DNA from: Bradyrhizobium sp. CCBAU 51765 | GTDB taxonomy: Bacteria; Pseudomonadota; Alphaproteobacteria; Rhizobiales; Xanthobacteraceae | Direction of reading: 5' to 3' | Assembly (NCBI RefSeq): GCF_015291725.1 | Contig: NZ_CP030038.1 | Location: forward strand, 124,001-188,000 | Length of the DNA: 64,000 bases | Part shown: positions 44,036 to 52,656 of the stretch, one piece after another | Layout: every line of letters begins with the position of its first letter | Position numbering within the stretch: position 1 is the first letter of the stretch | The notes under the pieces: generated by a model | Database searches by the model: none | Told to the model about the DNA's origin: nothing | Seen by the model: only the letters and a program-made list of their open reading frames with translations | Position numbers and translations under genes: made by a program

Positions 44036-45244
44036 CTATTCGCTCAACCGAGAGGCGGACGCAAGGCGGCAGACCGACTTCTCGCGCAGGCTCGAGCCGA
44101 ACGGCGATTGCGTGAGATGATGAAGCACGAAGAACTCGGATTGCCGGTTGATACCCAATTTGAGCATTATGCGCTTGGTGTAGGTTCTCACTGTCGCTTC
44201 GGTTAGCCGGAGCTCAGCACCGACCTTTCGCGGACACTTGCCTTGAAGGATCCGAGTGACAATCCGCTCTTCCGCGAAATTCAAGCCGAAAGCCGCGGCA
44301 ATACGGCGCGCTCCCGATACCTCGTCGAATTGCGGCACGATGACAAGCGCTTTTCGGGGATCAAAAGGCGGCGGCGCAGCTCCGATTCTGGCAAAGGCAA
44401 ACCGCTCGCGCTCGGTTGAAAGAGCCACGGTTGTATCCAGCCACTCCCGATCGGGGCGTGAACTCAGGGATTCGCGTATCGCCTCCCTCAAAGCGGCCGT
44501 CACCGAACTGTTATGCCCGGCCAACTTGTCTCCATTCACCTTGAGGAGTTCGCCCTTGGCCATCAGCGATTGCGCGCTGCCGTTGATCTCGTGAACGCGA
44601 AGCCCTTCGTCAACGATGAGGGCAGGAAATGCCAAGACTCCAAGCCAGGCCGCCGCATCTTGTTGGCGTTGCTGCGATCGCGCCAGATCGTGCGCAGTCT
44701 CCCAGATCGCACGCACCGCGCGCACCAGGCATGGAACCTCAGCCCGGGTGAGTCCCGCTTGACGCCATCCCGCGACAAAGACGACGGTTACGCCGTCGCA
44801 AGCGGCGAACCTCCCTATCACAGAATGACCTTTCAAATCCGGCTCGGGTCCGATCAGCTTTCGCACGAAAGTCGTACGCAGATGGACGGGTTCGAGCAGC
44901 GTACAACCTGTACTAGCGCCCTTGCGAGCAATTCGCGCTACCATGGCCGCACACGAATGATCGATGGTCGCTTGCCCGATCCGCGCCTGTAGCAGTTGCT
45001 GACCGGAAGCTCGATGCGTCGCCGCTGCAACATAGCAGCTGCGGCATTCGAGGAGCTTTGCAATCCCCCGACCAAAATACTCCATCGTAAGGTGGCCGAC
45101 GCTCTGGTCGGCAGGCTTCGCAAATTGCTCGACCAGACCCTCGGCATCGATCGTCGAGCGTGTGCTGTCGGTGCGGTAGAAACTAACTTTGTTCTGCCAG
45201 TGGGGCAGTACCTTGCCATCCTCGTGCAAGCACTCCTCCCGCAA
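44036..45244 (-). CDS. LuxR-type transcriptional regulator with a PAS-like sensor region
   Basis: 402 residues if started at TTG 45244, the only early start codon between an upstream stop and M54 (ATG at 45085); neither has a clear ribosome site. Residues 1-190 are unrecognised, with several Cys (C5, C67, C70, C98, C114, C149, C172). About 200-300 looks like a PAS fold (LAFPALIVDEGLRVHEINGS). Residues 312-378 are the LuxR/NarL HTH (FGLNFAEERIVTRILQGKC...VRTYTKRIMLKLG). No phosphoacceptor receiver domain is present. It lies between the type I adaptor and the M23 gene, so it probably controls the block. Confidence 0.75.
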   Translation of the reverse strand: MREECLHEDGKVLPHWQNKVSFYRTDSTRSTIDAEGLVEQFAKPADQSVGHLTMEYFGRGIAKLLECRSCYVAAATHRASGQQLLQARIGQATIDHSCAAMVARIARKGASTGCTLLEPVHLRTTFVRKLIGPEPDLKGHSVIGRFAACDGVTVVFVAGWRQAGLTRAEVPCLVRAVRAIWETAHDLARSQQRQQDAAAWLGVLAFPALIVDEGLRVHEINGSAQSLMAKGELLKVNGDKLAGHNSSVTAALREAIRESLSSRPDREWLDTTVALSTERERFAFARIGAAPPPFDPRKALVIVPQFDEVSGARRIAAAFGLNFAEERIVTRILQGKCPRKVGAELRLTEATVRTYTKRIMLKLGINRQSEFFVLHHLTQSPFGSSLREKSVCRLASASRLSE

Positions 45245-45274
45245 TATCGATGCAGCCGGCTTTGCGCCAGCAGC

Positions 45275-46639
45275 CTAACTCTCTCTGAAAGCGCGGTGGA
45301 TGCGCAGCACCATAGGCTGCAGCAAGTACTCCGCAAAGGTTCTTTCTCCCGTCTCGACGAACACCTCGACGGGCATTCCGGGCAATAACGACGAAAGGTA
45401 GTATGCTGTCTGCGTTGTGGTACCTAGCTCGAGTTCCGCCATGTAGGTGGCCGCGCCCGTCTTCGGGTCATTCAGAGCATCTGCGGCAACTGCAACGACC
45501 TTCGCATCCAGCATCGGTATTCGCCGGATGTTCAACGCGAGGACACGCACACGTGCGCTCTGCCCCACGTAAACCTCTTGCCGATCCGTCGGCTTCAGCG
45601 TTGCCTCGATGACAAGCCGATCTTGGAGGGGGACGATTTCCAGAAGAGTTTCTCTAGGTGCAAGCACGGCACTGAGGTCCCTGCTGTTGAGGCCGACGAC
45701 CTTTCCACTTTCAGGTGCACGCAACTCGGATCGAACACGCTGATCGCGCAACGCGGCAATTCGATGTCGAAGATCGCCAATCTCTTCGCTGGTGGCATGC
45801 AACTGCTTGGCGATGTCCCGCTTCTGATTCAACTCCAACTGCCGACGCCTATCGTCCAATTCGGCAATCTTTGTTCGTGCCTGCGAGATTGATGCTGCAT
45901 TGCGGGCAATTTGCCCTTCCGTTTCAGCCTGACTTCGTTGCAGAGCCAGTAAACGCGGCTTGCGCGCGAGGCCCTTCGCGAGCAAGGCGCTCGTGTCCGC
46001 GATTTCTTCCTTCAGAAGGGCAAGTTGCTGCTCTGCCCCATTCGTGTCGCCCTGCAGGCCACGAATAGTATCCTCCGATTGCAGCATCTGCTGATTGATC
46101 TGCTTTCGCTCACCCTCGATCGCGGTCAACCGCGCCGCAAATTCCGCTTGCTGGGTTTGGACGGCAACGCCCGCGGCCGCAGCAGAGCTCGTACGCAGTT
46201 CGTCCGGAAATCGTATTGCTTTTCTGCCGGCCTGTTCAGCGGTCAATCGCGCTTCCATCGCTAGGTCCGCGAATAACTTCGTTTCAAGCGAGCCGAGCAT
46301 CGCCTCGATCTGCGTGGTGTCGAGCCGCGCAATAACTTGACCAGCCTGGACATGATCATTTTCTCTGACCAGGATGGACTTTATGATACCTCCCTCGAGA
46401 TGCTGCACAGCTTTGCGCTTCGAGTGCACTTTGATGAAGCCGGACGCCACGACCGCGCTGCGGAGCGGAACGGTGGTCGCCCAGACGCCGATGCAGCAGA
46501 ACTGCAGAATGAGCAACACACACCCCCACGTCACGATGCGCCGCATGTCGGAGCGTGGTTCGCTGAATGCTGCCCACCGATCGCCGGTCACCACTTGGCG
46601 GGGCATTACGACGTTGCGACCATGGTCTTGCGACGTCAT
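45275..46639 (-). CDS. Type I secretion periplasmic adaptor (HlyD/PrtE family)
   Basis: 454 residues: a short cytoplasmic part, one transmembrane helix (about 36-54), a half-lipoyl (HLEGGIIKSILVREN), a long coiled-coil hairpin (about 110-290) with Gln/Glu/Arg-rich heptads, the second half-lipoyl (RAPESGKVVGLN) and the C-terminal beta-barrel ending at LRIHRAFRES. This is the HlyD type I secretion subfamily rather than EmrA. It overlaps the ABC gene by 4 nt. It bridges the ABC exporter to a TolC-like channel not encoded here. Confidence 0.92.
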   Translation of the reverse strand: MTSQDHGRNVVMPRQVVTGDRWAAFSEPRSDMRRIVTWGCVLLILQFCCIGVWATTVPLRSAVVASGFIKVHSKRKAVQHLEGGIIKSILVRENDHVQAGQVIARLDTTQIEAMLGSLETKLFADLAMEARLTAEQAGRKAIRFPDELRTSSAAAAGVAVQTQQAEFAARLTAIEGERKQINQQMLQSEDTIRGLQGDTNGAEQQLALLKEEIADTSALLAKGLARKPRLLALQRSQAETEGQIARNAASISQARTKIAELDDRRRQLELNQKRDIAKQLHATSEEIGDLRHRIAALRDQRVRSELRAPESGKVVGLNSRDLSAVLAPRETLLEIVPLQDRLVIEATLKPTDRQEVYVGQSARVRVLALNIRRIPMLDAKVVAVAADALNDPKTGAATYMAELELGTTTQTAYYLSSLLPGMPVEVFVETGERTFAEYLLQPMVLRIHRAFRES

Positions 46640-48408
46640 CGGCCTGCTCCTCCGGTTCTAAGCACGCGGGACTCTGCTTCGCGGTGGACGTCGTTCGGCT
46701 TTGGGATCGGTGTGACGTCAGATAGACGGAGCGGCAGAACCGTGCCGGGCGGACCAAACGCGAGCTGCATGCCATCTCTGAGCAGCAGTACGGCATCTGC
46801 GATCGTCAGGAGGCGGGGCCTGTGGGTCACGATGACCAGCGTTGCGCCTCGCGCCTTGACTTGCAAAGCCGCAGAGCAGAGCGCTTCCTCGCCCTCCGGG
46901 TCGAGGTTGGCATTCGGCTCGTCCAGCAGCATCAACTTGCGGTCGCCGTAGAAGGCTCGCGCAAGACCAATCCGCTGGCGCTGGCCACCCGAGAGCTTGC
47001 TGCCGTCGCGCCCGATCTCGGTCTGATAGCCAGATTGCAGGGACAGGATCATGTCATGCGCTTGCGCGAGCATCGCTGCCGCGGTGATGTCTTCGTCGCG
47101 CGCGCTTTCGTCAAATCCGGCGATCGCTTCTGCCACGGTGCCGCCAACGAGCTGCACGTCCTGGGGAAGATATCCGACGAACTTGCCGAGTTGATCGGAA
47201 TCCCAATTGTGGAGTGCGGCGCGATCCAGTCGGATCGTGCCGCTACTCGGCGGCTCGAGAGCCGCCATCAGCCGCAGCAGGGTCGATTTTCCAGCCCCCG
47301 TTGGACCTATGACAACCACAATTTGTGAGGGTCGGCACTCAAAGCTTATACCTGCGAGAATGGGGCGTTTGGCTCCAGCGGGCCGGTAAGCCACGCGATC
47401 GATGACCAGCCAGCCGGACGGCATCGGAAGCAAGGTCTTTCTGTTCCGCGCTAACACCGGCGCGGCGGCGGCCTGGACCTGCGTCCAAGCCTCCTGCGCG
47501 GATGCGAGCGCGCGCCATGCCGAGATCAGGCTTTCCATGGGCTGGAGAGTGCGTGCGACCAGGAGTGAACTGGCAATCAGGCTGCCCGACAGCACCTCAT
47601 TTTGAAGCACCAGCCAAGCGCCCGCTCCGATCGCGGCAATCTGCAGGATCGTTCTGACCATGCGCGCGGCAGCGCCAATCGCATAGACACGTTCACTGGC
47701 GCGTACAACGGGCGACAGTGCGTGATCGTTGAGCCGCATGAATTCGCGAACTGCGCCGAGAGTCCACCCCATCGCGCGCACGAGACTGGCATTTCGGACG
47801 ATCCCATCCAGGGCGGCCTGCGTCCGCAAGGCGGCTCCCGAGGCGTCGGCCATTTCGGTGCGCGCGATCCGCCAGCTGATGATGCCCATCACCAGCAGAA
47901 TTGCCGTCCCGACCAGAGCGATGACGCCGTACCAGGCGTGGAGGAAGAATAGAATGAGAATGAAAGCAGGGAGGAAAGGCGCATCGATGAGCGTTGTAGC
48001 GGTGCCGCTTGACAGAAAGTTCCTTAGCTCGCGGACCTTGACAAGATCGTGCGTCTTCCCGTCGCCGCGACTTGCCGAGTCCACGATGGTGCCTTCGAGA
48101 ACAATTGGTGCGACGCACCGCTCGAAGCCAACTGCGAACCGACTGAGGAGTCGGTTACGCAAGATATCGAAAGCGGCGCTAAAGACGAGAGCCACTGCAG
48201 CGATCATCGTAAGACCGACGAGCGTTTCAACGCTACCGCTGCTGATCACTCGATCGAACACCTCGATCGAATAGAACGGAACGACCAGAAGCAGCAGGTT
48301 CACCGAGATGCTGAAGGCCACGACCCACACGATTGCGGACCGCCCCGGAATCAATCCGAGCAGCGATCTCTTACCAGTCGCGGGGCTCTCAGGCGGACGC
48401 AAATACAT
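46636..48408 (-). CDS. Type I secretion ABC transporter, permease/ATPase (PrtD-like)
   Basis: 590 residues. A six-helix transmembrane domain (about 30-320) with no C39 peptidase domain, so it is PrtD/LapB-like in exporting without leader cleavage, is followed by an ABC domain: Walker A GPTGAGKSTLL, Q-loop GYLPQDVQL, signature LSGGQRQRIGL, Walker B LMLLDEPNANLD and H-loop VTHRPRLL. It recognises the C-terminal signal of RTX proteins. Its 3' end overlaps the adaptor gene; the RTX gene lies 88 nt upstream. Confidence 0.93.
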   Translation of the reverse strand: MYLRPPESPATGKRSLLGLIPGRSAIVWVVAFSISVNLLLLVVPFYSIEVFDRVISSGSVETLVGLTMIAAVALVFSAAFDILRNRLLSRFAVGFERCVAPIVLEGTIVDSASRGDGKTHDLVKVRELRNFLSSGTATTLIDAPFLPAFILILFFLHAWYGVIALVGTAILLVMGIISWRIARTEMADASGAALRTQAALDGIVRNASLVRAMGWTLGAVREFMRLNDHALSPVVRASERVYAIGAAARMVRTILQIAAIGAGAWLVLQNEVLSGSLIASSLLVARTLQPMESLISAWRALASAQEAWTQVQAAAAPVLARNRKTLLPMPSGWLVIDRVAYRPAGAKRPILAGISFECRPSQIVVVIGPTGAGKSTLLRLMAALEPPSSGTIRLDRAALHNWDSDQLGKFVGYLPQDVQLVGGTVAEAIAGFDESARDEDITAAAMLAQAHDMILSLQSGYQTEIGRDGSKLSGGQRQRIGLARAFYGDRKLMLLDEPNANLDPEGEEALCSAALQVKARGATLVIVTHRPRLLTIADAVLLLRDGMQLAFGPPGTVLPLRLSDVTPIPKPNDVHREAESRVLRTGGAGR

Positions 48409-48496
48409 GACCGGCAGGCAACGTTACCGACTGACTAATACAGATTGCAGAAGTGCAACGGCGGGGCGGACCGGTAGCCGCCCCGCCGAACGCGCC

Positions 48497-49798
48497 TCAC
48501 ACGACTTCGATGACCGTGGCTCCCGCAGCCACATTGATGTCGTCGATCGTCGTGAACGGCGTAGCGCCTCCCGTGACGCCGTCGAGTTGAATCGTTCCGA
48601 AGCCGAAGTCGAGCACAGTATTGGTGCCATCGTCGTCGACGACGATCGAGTTCGGATCGAATCCCGGCGCAGCATCGACTTGTATCAGATCACCATCGGT
48701 GAGACTGAAATCCGTTATCTCGTCATTGCCGAAGTTGGTGGCGGTGTTGTCACCGAAATTATAGGTATCGGCGCCCGCACCACCTGTCAGCACGTCGTCT
48801 CCCGTACCTCCGTTGAGGACGTCGTTGCCGTTACCGCCATTCAGCTCGTCATCGCCTGCGGCGCCGGCGAGCGTATCGTTGCCATTTCCGCCCGCGAGCG
48901 TGTCGGCTCCGTCTCCGCCGTTTAGCGTATCGTTGTTGTCGCCGCCGGCAAGCGTATCGTCGCCCGCGTCGCCGTTCAGCGTATCATTGCCCGTGCCGCC
49001 GCTGAGCTCGTCCGCGCCGTCACCACCATTCACAGTGTCATCCCCGGCACCGCCCGACATGGTGTCGTCTCCGGCGTCGCCGAACATCGTGTCGTTACCG
49101 GCACCGCCATCCATAAGGTCGGCTCCGGCGTTTCCATGCATGGTGTCGTTGCCAGCATCGCCGTTCAGCGTGTCATTGCCAGCGCCGCCATTCAAGACGT
49201 CGTCATCTGCGCCGCCGTTCAGCGTGTCGTTTCCGAGGCCGCCGTTCAGCGTGTCATTGCCCTGGTTGCCGTTGAGGACATCGTCGCCGATACCTCCGTT
49301 CAACGTGTCGTTTCCGAGACCGCCGTTCAGGGTGTCATTGCCGGCATCGCCACTCAGCGTGTCATTGCCCGCGTCTCCCGAAAGGGTGTCGGCTCCAGCG
49401 CCGCCGTGAATGGCATCATCGCCATCTCCGCCGCTTATGGAATCGTCGCCTGCGTCGCCAAAGAGCTGATCGTTGCCCAGGCCACCATCAATCGTGTCAT
49501 TGCCTGCGTTGCCGTGGATCGTGTCGAGGCCAGCATTGCCCGAAAGATCGTCGTCTCCGGCACCGCCGCTGATGGTATCGTCACCGTCGCCACCGGTGAT
49601 CGTATCCACACCAGCGTTGCCATTCAGAGTATCGTTGCCAGCGCCGCCATCGATGTTGTCGTCACCCGCGCCTCCGCTCACAAGGTCGTTGCCGTCCAAC
49701 CCGGTGATCGTATCGTTGCCCGCCAGCCCGTTGATCTCGTCGTCAGCTGCTGTTCCAGGAATGATGTCGTCGCCTGCCGTTCCGTTGATGAGTGCCAT
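48497..49798 (-). CDS. RTX calcium-binding repeat protein, putative type I secretion substrate
   Basis: 433 residues from ATG 49798 (AGGAGCGG upstream; the frame reaching 50062 is not needed). After MALI the protein is 38 uninterrupted nonapeptides of the GGxGxDxLx type (residues 5-346), followed by an 87-residue C-terminal segment ([20 protein letters not shown]...) ending TVIEVV, acidic then hydrophobic like type I secretion signals. No catalytic, adhesive or enzymatic domain precedes the repeats. Such arrays fold as calcium-filled parallel beta rolls outside the cell. It lies directly upstream of its likely exporter genes. A surface, biofilm or matrix role is inferred; a structural role is likelier than an enzyme. 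Confidence 0.87.
   Translation of the reverse strand: MALINGTAGDDIIPGTAADDEINGLAGNDTITGLDGNDLVSGGAGDDNIDGGAGNDTLNGNAGVDTITGGDGDDTISGGAGDDDLSGNAGLDTIHGNAGNDTIDGGLGNDQLFGDAGDDSISGGDGDDAIHGGAGADTLSGDAGNDTLSGDAGNDTLNGGLGNDTLNGGIGDDVLNGNQGNDTLNGGLGNDTLNGGADDDVLNGGAGNDTLNGDAGNDTMHGNAGADLMDGGAGNDTMFGDAGDDTMSGGAGDDTVNGGDGADELSGGTGNDTLNGDAGDDTLAGGDNNDTLNGGDGADTLAGGNGNDTLAGAAGDDELNGGNGNDVLNGGTGDDVLTGGAGADTYNFGDNTATNFGNDEITDFSLTDGDLIQVDAAPGFDPNSIVVDDDGTNTVLDFGFGTIQLDGVTGGATPFTTIDDINVAAGATVIEVV
48761..49786 (-). repeat. 38 tandem 27-bp units encoding the RTX nonapeptide array
   Basis: Each 27-bp unit encodes one GGxGxDxLx repeat; 38 units follow each other with no interruption. Adjacent units vary at the DNA level, but some are almost identical (for example several NGGLGNDTL units), which favours slippage or recombination. 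Confidence 0.9.
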
Positions 49799-50183
49799 GA
49801 CTTCCGCTCCTTGATTCAAGGTTTTCGTGATGCGGGTAGTCTGATCTCCGATGAGGGACGTGGTGCCTTGCTTGGGCTGACCTCCCATCGTCCCTGTTGT
49901 ACAGTTCGAGCAAAGCAACCTTGAATGAAAATTGGGCAGCGTCGCAATCCCCATTTGGGGACAAAAGAATCGTTGCGAAGATGCTGAGTGATTGGCGCCA
50001 CGGGGGCAGGTGGAACGGCGAATCTCCCCTTCAGGCAAGGTCCTGGAACCGCTCGGCGGCACCCGGCGGGGATTTGCCCCGCCGCCGATCTCGCCACAAT
50101 TTGGCGAGCCGGCGGCTCAGGCGAGGACGCTCGCTGATCAGGTGCCTACACTCACGAGTAGCAGACGACCGCGGCGTTCCCTC
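49799..50183. promoter_or_regulatory. 385-base region upstream of the RTX gene with three dyads
   Basis: No gene seen. It holds the RTX promoter and ribosome site (AGGAGCGGAAGTC before the ATG), a CCCC-ATTT-GGGG dyad at 49949-49960, GGCGGGG-ATTTG-CCCCGCC at 50065-50083, and CTCGCCA-CAATT-TGGCGAG at 50090-50108. The last two are 7-bp arms around 5-bp centres, 25 bp apart from start to start. They may be operators or a double terminator; no T-tract follows either. Confidence 0.5.
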
Positions 50184-50489
50184 TTACGACGGCTGCGGGC
50201 CGTCATAGCCTTCGATGATGATGAGGTCGGCGACCGAGTGCGGCTGGCGCACCTTGATGTTGGCCTGGTACTCCGGCGAGTTGTAGCAGGCGAGCGCGGT
50301 CTCGTAGTCCGGGAATTCGATCACGACGTTGCGGGTGCGGCTGGCGCCTTCGACGGTGGTGAACTTGCCGGCGCGGACGACGAAGCGGCCGCCCCATTTC
50401 TTGAAGATCGGACCGTTGGCCACGGCGTAGGGCTTGTAGCCCTCGTCACTGCTCACATCGACACGCCCGATCCAGTAGCCCTTTGCCAT
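50184..50489 (-). CDS. DUF1330 family protein
   Basis: 101 residues, starting MAKGYWIGRVDV with GGGAGAGA before the ATG. The DUF1330 dimeric alpha-beta-barrel pattern is visible: PIFKKWGGRFVVRAGKF, then VVIEFPDYETALACYNSPEYQ. Function unknown, resembling small oxygenase-like or detoxifying ferredoxin-fold proteins. Lies 18 nt downstream of pyrF, same strand, probably in the same transcript. Confidence 0.88.
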   Translation of the reverse strand: MAKGYWIGRVDVSSDEGYKPYAVANGPIFKKWGGRFVVRAGKFTTVEGASRTRNVVIEFPDYETALACYNSPEYQANIKVRQPHSVADLIIIEGYDGPQPS

Positions 50490-50507
50490 TGTTCTCTCCC
50501 TTGTTGA

Positions 50508-51218
50508 TTAGCTGAGCGCTTGCACGATCTCGGCCTGGATTGCGTCGGCCGCCGCCTTGGGATCGGAGGCCTCGAGGATCGGCCGTCCGACGACGAGATA
50601 GTCGGCGCCCGCCGCGATCGCACGACCCGGCGTCATGACGCGCTTCTGGTCGCCGGTCGGTGCGCCCGCCGGACGGATGCCGGGCGTGACGAGGCTCATC
50701 TGATGGCCGACGATCTTGCGCAAGGCACCGACCTCTTCCGGCGAGCAGACGAGTCCATCGATGCCAAGCACCTGTGCCTGCTGTGCGCGCGCTTCGACCA
50801 GATCGGAGACGCCGAGCCGATATCCGGCCGCGTGCAGGTCGTCGTCATTGTACGAGGTCAGCACCGTGACCGCGAGAATCTTCAAACCCGATCCGCCACG
50901 CCCTTCGACCGCCGCCTTCATGGTCTGCGGATAGGCGTGGACGGTGAGGAAGGTCGCCCCCAGCCTGCCAACACTCTCGACACCGCGCATCACGGTGTTG
51001 CCGATGTCGTGCATCTTGAGATCGGCAAACACCTTCTTGCCCTCGCCGGCGAGCTTGCCGATCAGCGGCAGGCCGCCGGCATAGGCGAGCTGGTAGCCGA
51101 TCTTGTAGAACGTGACGCTGTCGCCGAGCCTTGCGACCATCGCCTCCGCAGCCTCCGGGCTCGACACATCGAGCGGAACGATCAGGCGGTCCTTGGGGGC
51201 GATCTCGGCTGGCGTCAT
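50508..51218 (-). CDS. pyrF: Orotidine 5'-phosphate decarboxylase
   Basis: 236 residues with the family signature [13 protein letters not shown] carrying the catalytic Lys and Asp (D-x-K-x2-D), and the phosphate-binding loop near VTPGIRP. Converts OMP to UMP in pyrimidine synthesis. Starts 6 nt after the flavodoxin-like gene, so they are probably co-transcribed with DUF1330. Confidence 0.96.
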   Translation of the reverse strand: MTPAEIAPKDRLIVPLDVSSPEAAEAMVARLGDSVTFYKIGYQLAYAGGLPLIGKLAGEGKKVFADLKMHDIGNTVMRGVESVGRLGATFLTVHAYPQTMKAAVEGRGGSGLKILAVTVLTSYNDDDLHAAGYRLGVSDLVEARAQQAQVLGIDGLVCSPEEVGALRKIVGHQMSLVTPGIRPAGAPTGDQKRVMTPGRAIAAGADYLVVGRPILEASDPKAAADAIQAEIVQALS

Positions 51219-51224
51219 GTCACT

Positions 51225-51803
51225 TCACATCATGCGTTGGGAAACGTCGATCAACTGCGCTACCAGCTCCTTCAACGCGGCGATATCGCCCTCATTCTTC
51301 AGCCTGTCCATATCGTCATAGGCCTGGTCGGCAAAGGCGAGCGTGAGCTGGCTGGCAATCACATTGGCGTGGCACGAGGAGAGGATCAGCCGCAAGGCCT
51401 GGAGCGCGCGGGCCGCGCCAAGGCGGCTCTGCGAGGCGCCGGCGAGCGCGAAGACGCGGTTGCGGAACACCTCGCCGCGCGCCTCGTGCAGCTCGTGCAC
51501 GCGGCTGACCCAGTCGATCGCGTTCTTGAGCAGCGGCGGCACCGAGGCGTTGTATTCGGGCGAGACAATGAGGATGCCGTGATGGGCGCCGATCATGCGC
51601 TTGAGATTGATGGCGTGCTTGGGCACTCCGGATTTGGCCTGGAGATCGCCGTCGTAGATCGGCAGCGGAAAATCGGCCAGCGAGATGCGGGTGACGTCGA
51701 CGCCGGCCTGGGCGAATTCATACGCGGCGAGCGCTGCCAGCTTCGCGTTGTGCGAGCCGGTGCGCAGCGAGCCGGGAATAATCAGGATTCTGGGCGCGGA
51801 CAT
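51225..51803 (-). CDS. NADPH-dependent FMN reductase family protein
   Basis: 192 residues with a flavodoxin-like fold: GSLRTGSHNAKLA near residue 11 (phosphate loop), ILIVSPEYNASVPPLLKNAIDW near 77, and FALAGASQSRLGAARAL. The family reduces FMN, quinones, chromate or azo dyes with NAD(P)H. It begins the pyrF operon and is separated from pmtA by a palindromic repeat. Confidence 0.88.
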   Translation of the reverse strand: MSAPRILIIPGSLRTGSHNAKLAALAAYEFAQAGVDVTRISLADFPLPIYDGDLQAKSGVPKHAINLKRMIGAHHGILIVSPEYNASVPPLLKNAIDWVSRVHELHEARGEVFRNRVFALAGASQSRLGAARALQALRLILSSCHANVIASQLTLAFADQAYDDMDRLKNEGDIAALKELVAQLIDVSQRMM

Positions 51804-51822
51804 CCGGGCGGCGAACTCCGTT

Positions 51823-51950
51823 CACCTCTCCCGCTTGCGGGGGAGGTCGACGCGCGAAGCGCGGCGGGAGGGGGCTTTCTCGACTGGGGAAACCCCGCCG
51901 TGGGGACACCCCCACCCCAACCCTCTCCCGCAAGCGGGAGCGGAGCGCAC
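51823..51950. repeat. Palindromic repeat CACCTCTCCCGCTTGCGG...CAAGCGGGAGCGGAG
   Basis: Outer arms CCTCTCCCGCTTGCGGG and CCCTCTCCCGCAAGCGGGAG; middle GAGGTCGACGCGCGAAGCGC matches 21905-22035. It separates pmtA and the FMN reductase gene as a probable terminator. Confidence 0.8.
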
Positions 51951-51968
51951 CGCGTCTGTGGCGACAGC

Positions 51969-52568
51969 TTAATCCTTGCGATACACCCAGACGCGGGCCG
52001 GCGGAAGGTTCATCCAGATCCGTTCCGAAGCCTCTGTGGACACGCCGTGCAGCGATTTCGGGATCGGCGGCACCACCGCATAGGTGAACTGGATGAAGGG
52101 CGCGCCGGGCGCGAGCGCGGTGAAGGCGTCGCGAATGAGCCGCAGCCGCGTCAGCATCGGTTTTGTGACGAGCGGCAGGCCCGAGACGACCGCGCTAGCC
52201 GGCGCGCTCAAGACATTCCACAGCGTGTCGCGGAGGCGATAGGCATCGCCCTGCACCACCTTAGCTTGTGGGTAGCGGTCGCGCAGCAGCGCGCAGAAGC
52301 CGGGATTGTATTCGACCAGGACGAGACGCTTCTGGTCGACACCGCGCTCGATCAGCGCGGAGGTGATGGCGCCGGTGCCGGGTCCGAGCTCGACCACGGG
52401 TGCGTCCGAATCGACATCGACGTAATGAGCCATGGTCCGCGCCAGCAGCTTGCCTGACGGCATGACCGCGCCCATGTGCAGTGGCTTTTCGATCCACGAC
52501 CTGAGAAAGCGCACCTCGTCATCGAGTCGAGGCTTCTTCAACGCACGCGCGGACGATGGCAATGGCAT
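51969..52568 (-). CDS. pmtA: Phospholipid N-methyltransferase (PmtA-like)
   Basis: 199 residues with a SAM-binding motif VVELGPGTGAITSAL (about 58-72) and the N-terminal amphipathic/basic stretch LDDEVRFLRSWIEKPLHMGAVMPSG that in PmtA enzymes binds anionic lipid. It methylates phosphatidylethanolamine up to phosphatidylcholine, a major membrane lipid needed for symbiosis in rhizobia. Location downstream of dnaKJ fits the Bradyrhizobium pmtA. Other methyltransferase roles are possible but less likely. Confidence 0.82.
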   Translation of the reverse strand: MPLPSSARALKKPRLDDEVRFLRSWIEKPLHMGAVMPSGKLLARTMAHYVDVDSDAPVVELGPGTGAITSALIERGVDQKRLVLVEYNPGFCALLRDRYPQAKVVQGDAYRLRDTLWNVLSAPASAVVSGLPLVTKPMLTRLRLIRDAFTALAPGAPFIQFTYAVVPPIPKSLHGVSTEASERIWMNLPPARVWVYRKD

Positions 52569-52656
52569 GTTGGGACCGGACGGGACCGCAGGACCGCGGC
52601 GTGTCAGAAAATGGTCATAAAGACGTATAGGCCGAAGGCGGTACGGTCAAGACGAG

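Noticed and set aside
48761..49786. Possible CRISPR-like array because of regularly spaced repeats
   Set aside because: Units are contiguous without spacers and encode RTX nonapeptides in frame.
42816..49798. Insertion sequence or integrase borders around the secretion block
   Set aside because: No transposase, integrase, tRNA end or terminal repeats seen at either edge.
48813..49924. Open frames opposite the RTX gene with regular Ser/Pro/Val repeats
   Set aside because: Periodicity comes from the 27-bp coding array of the RTX gene read backwards.
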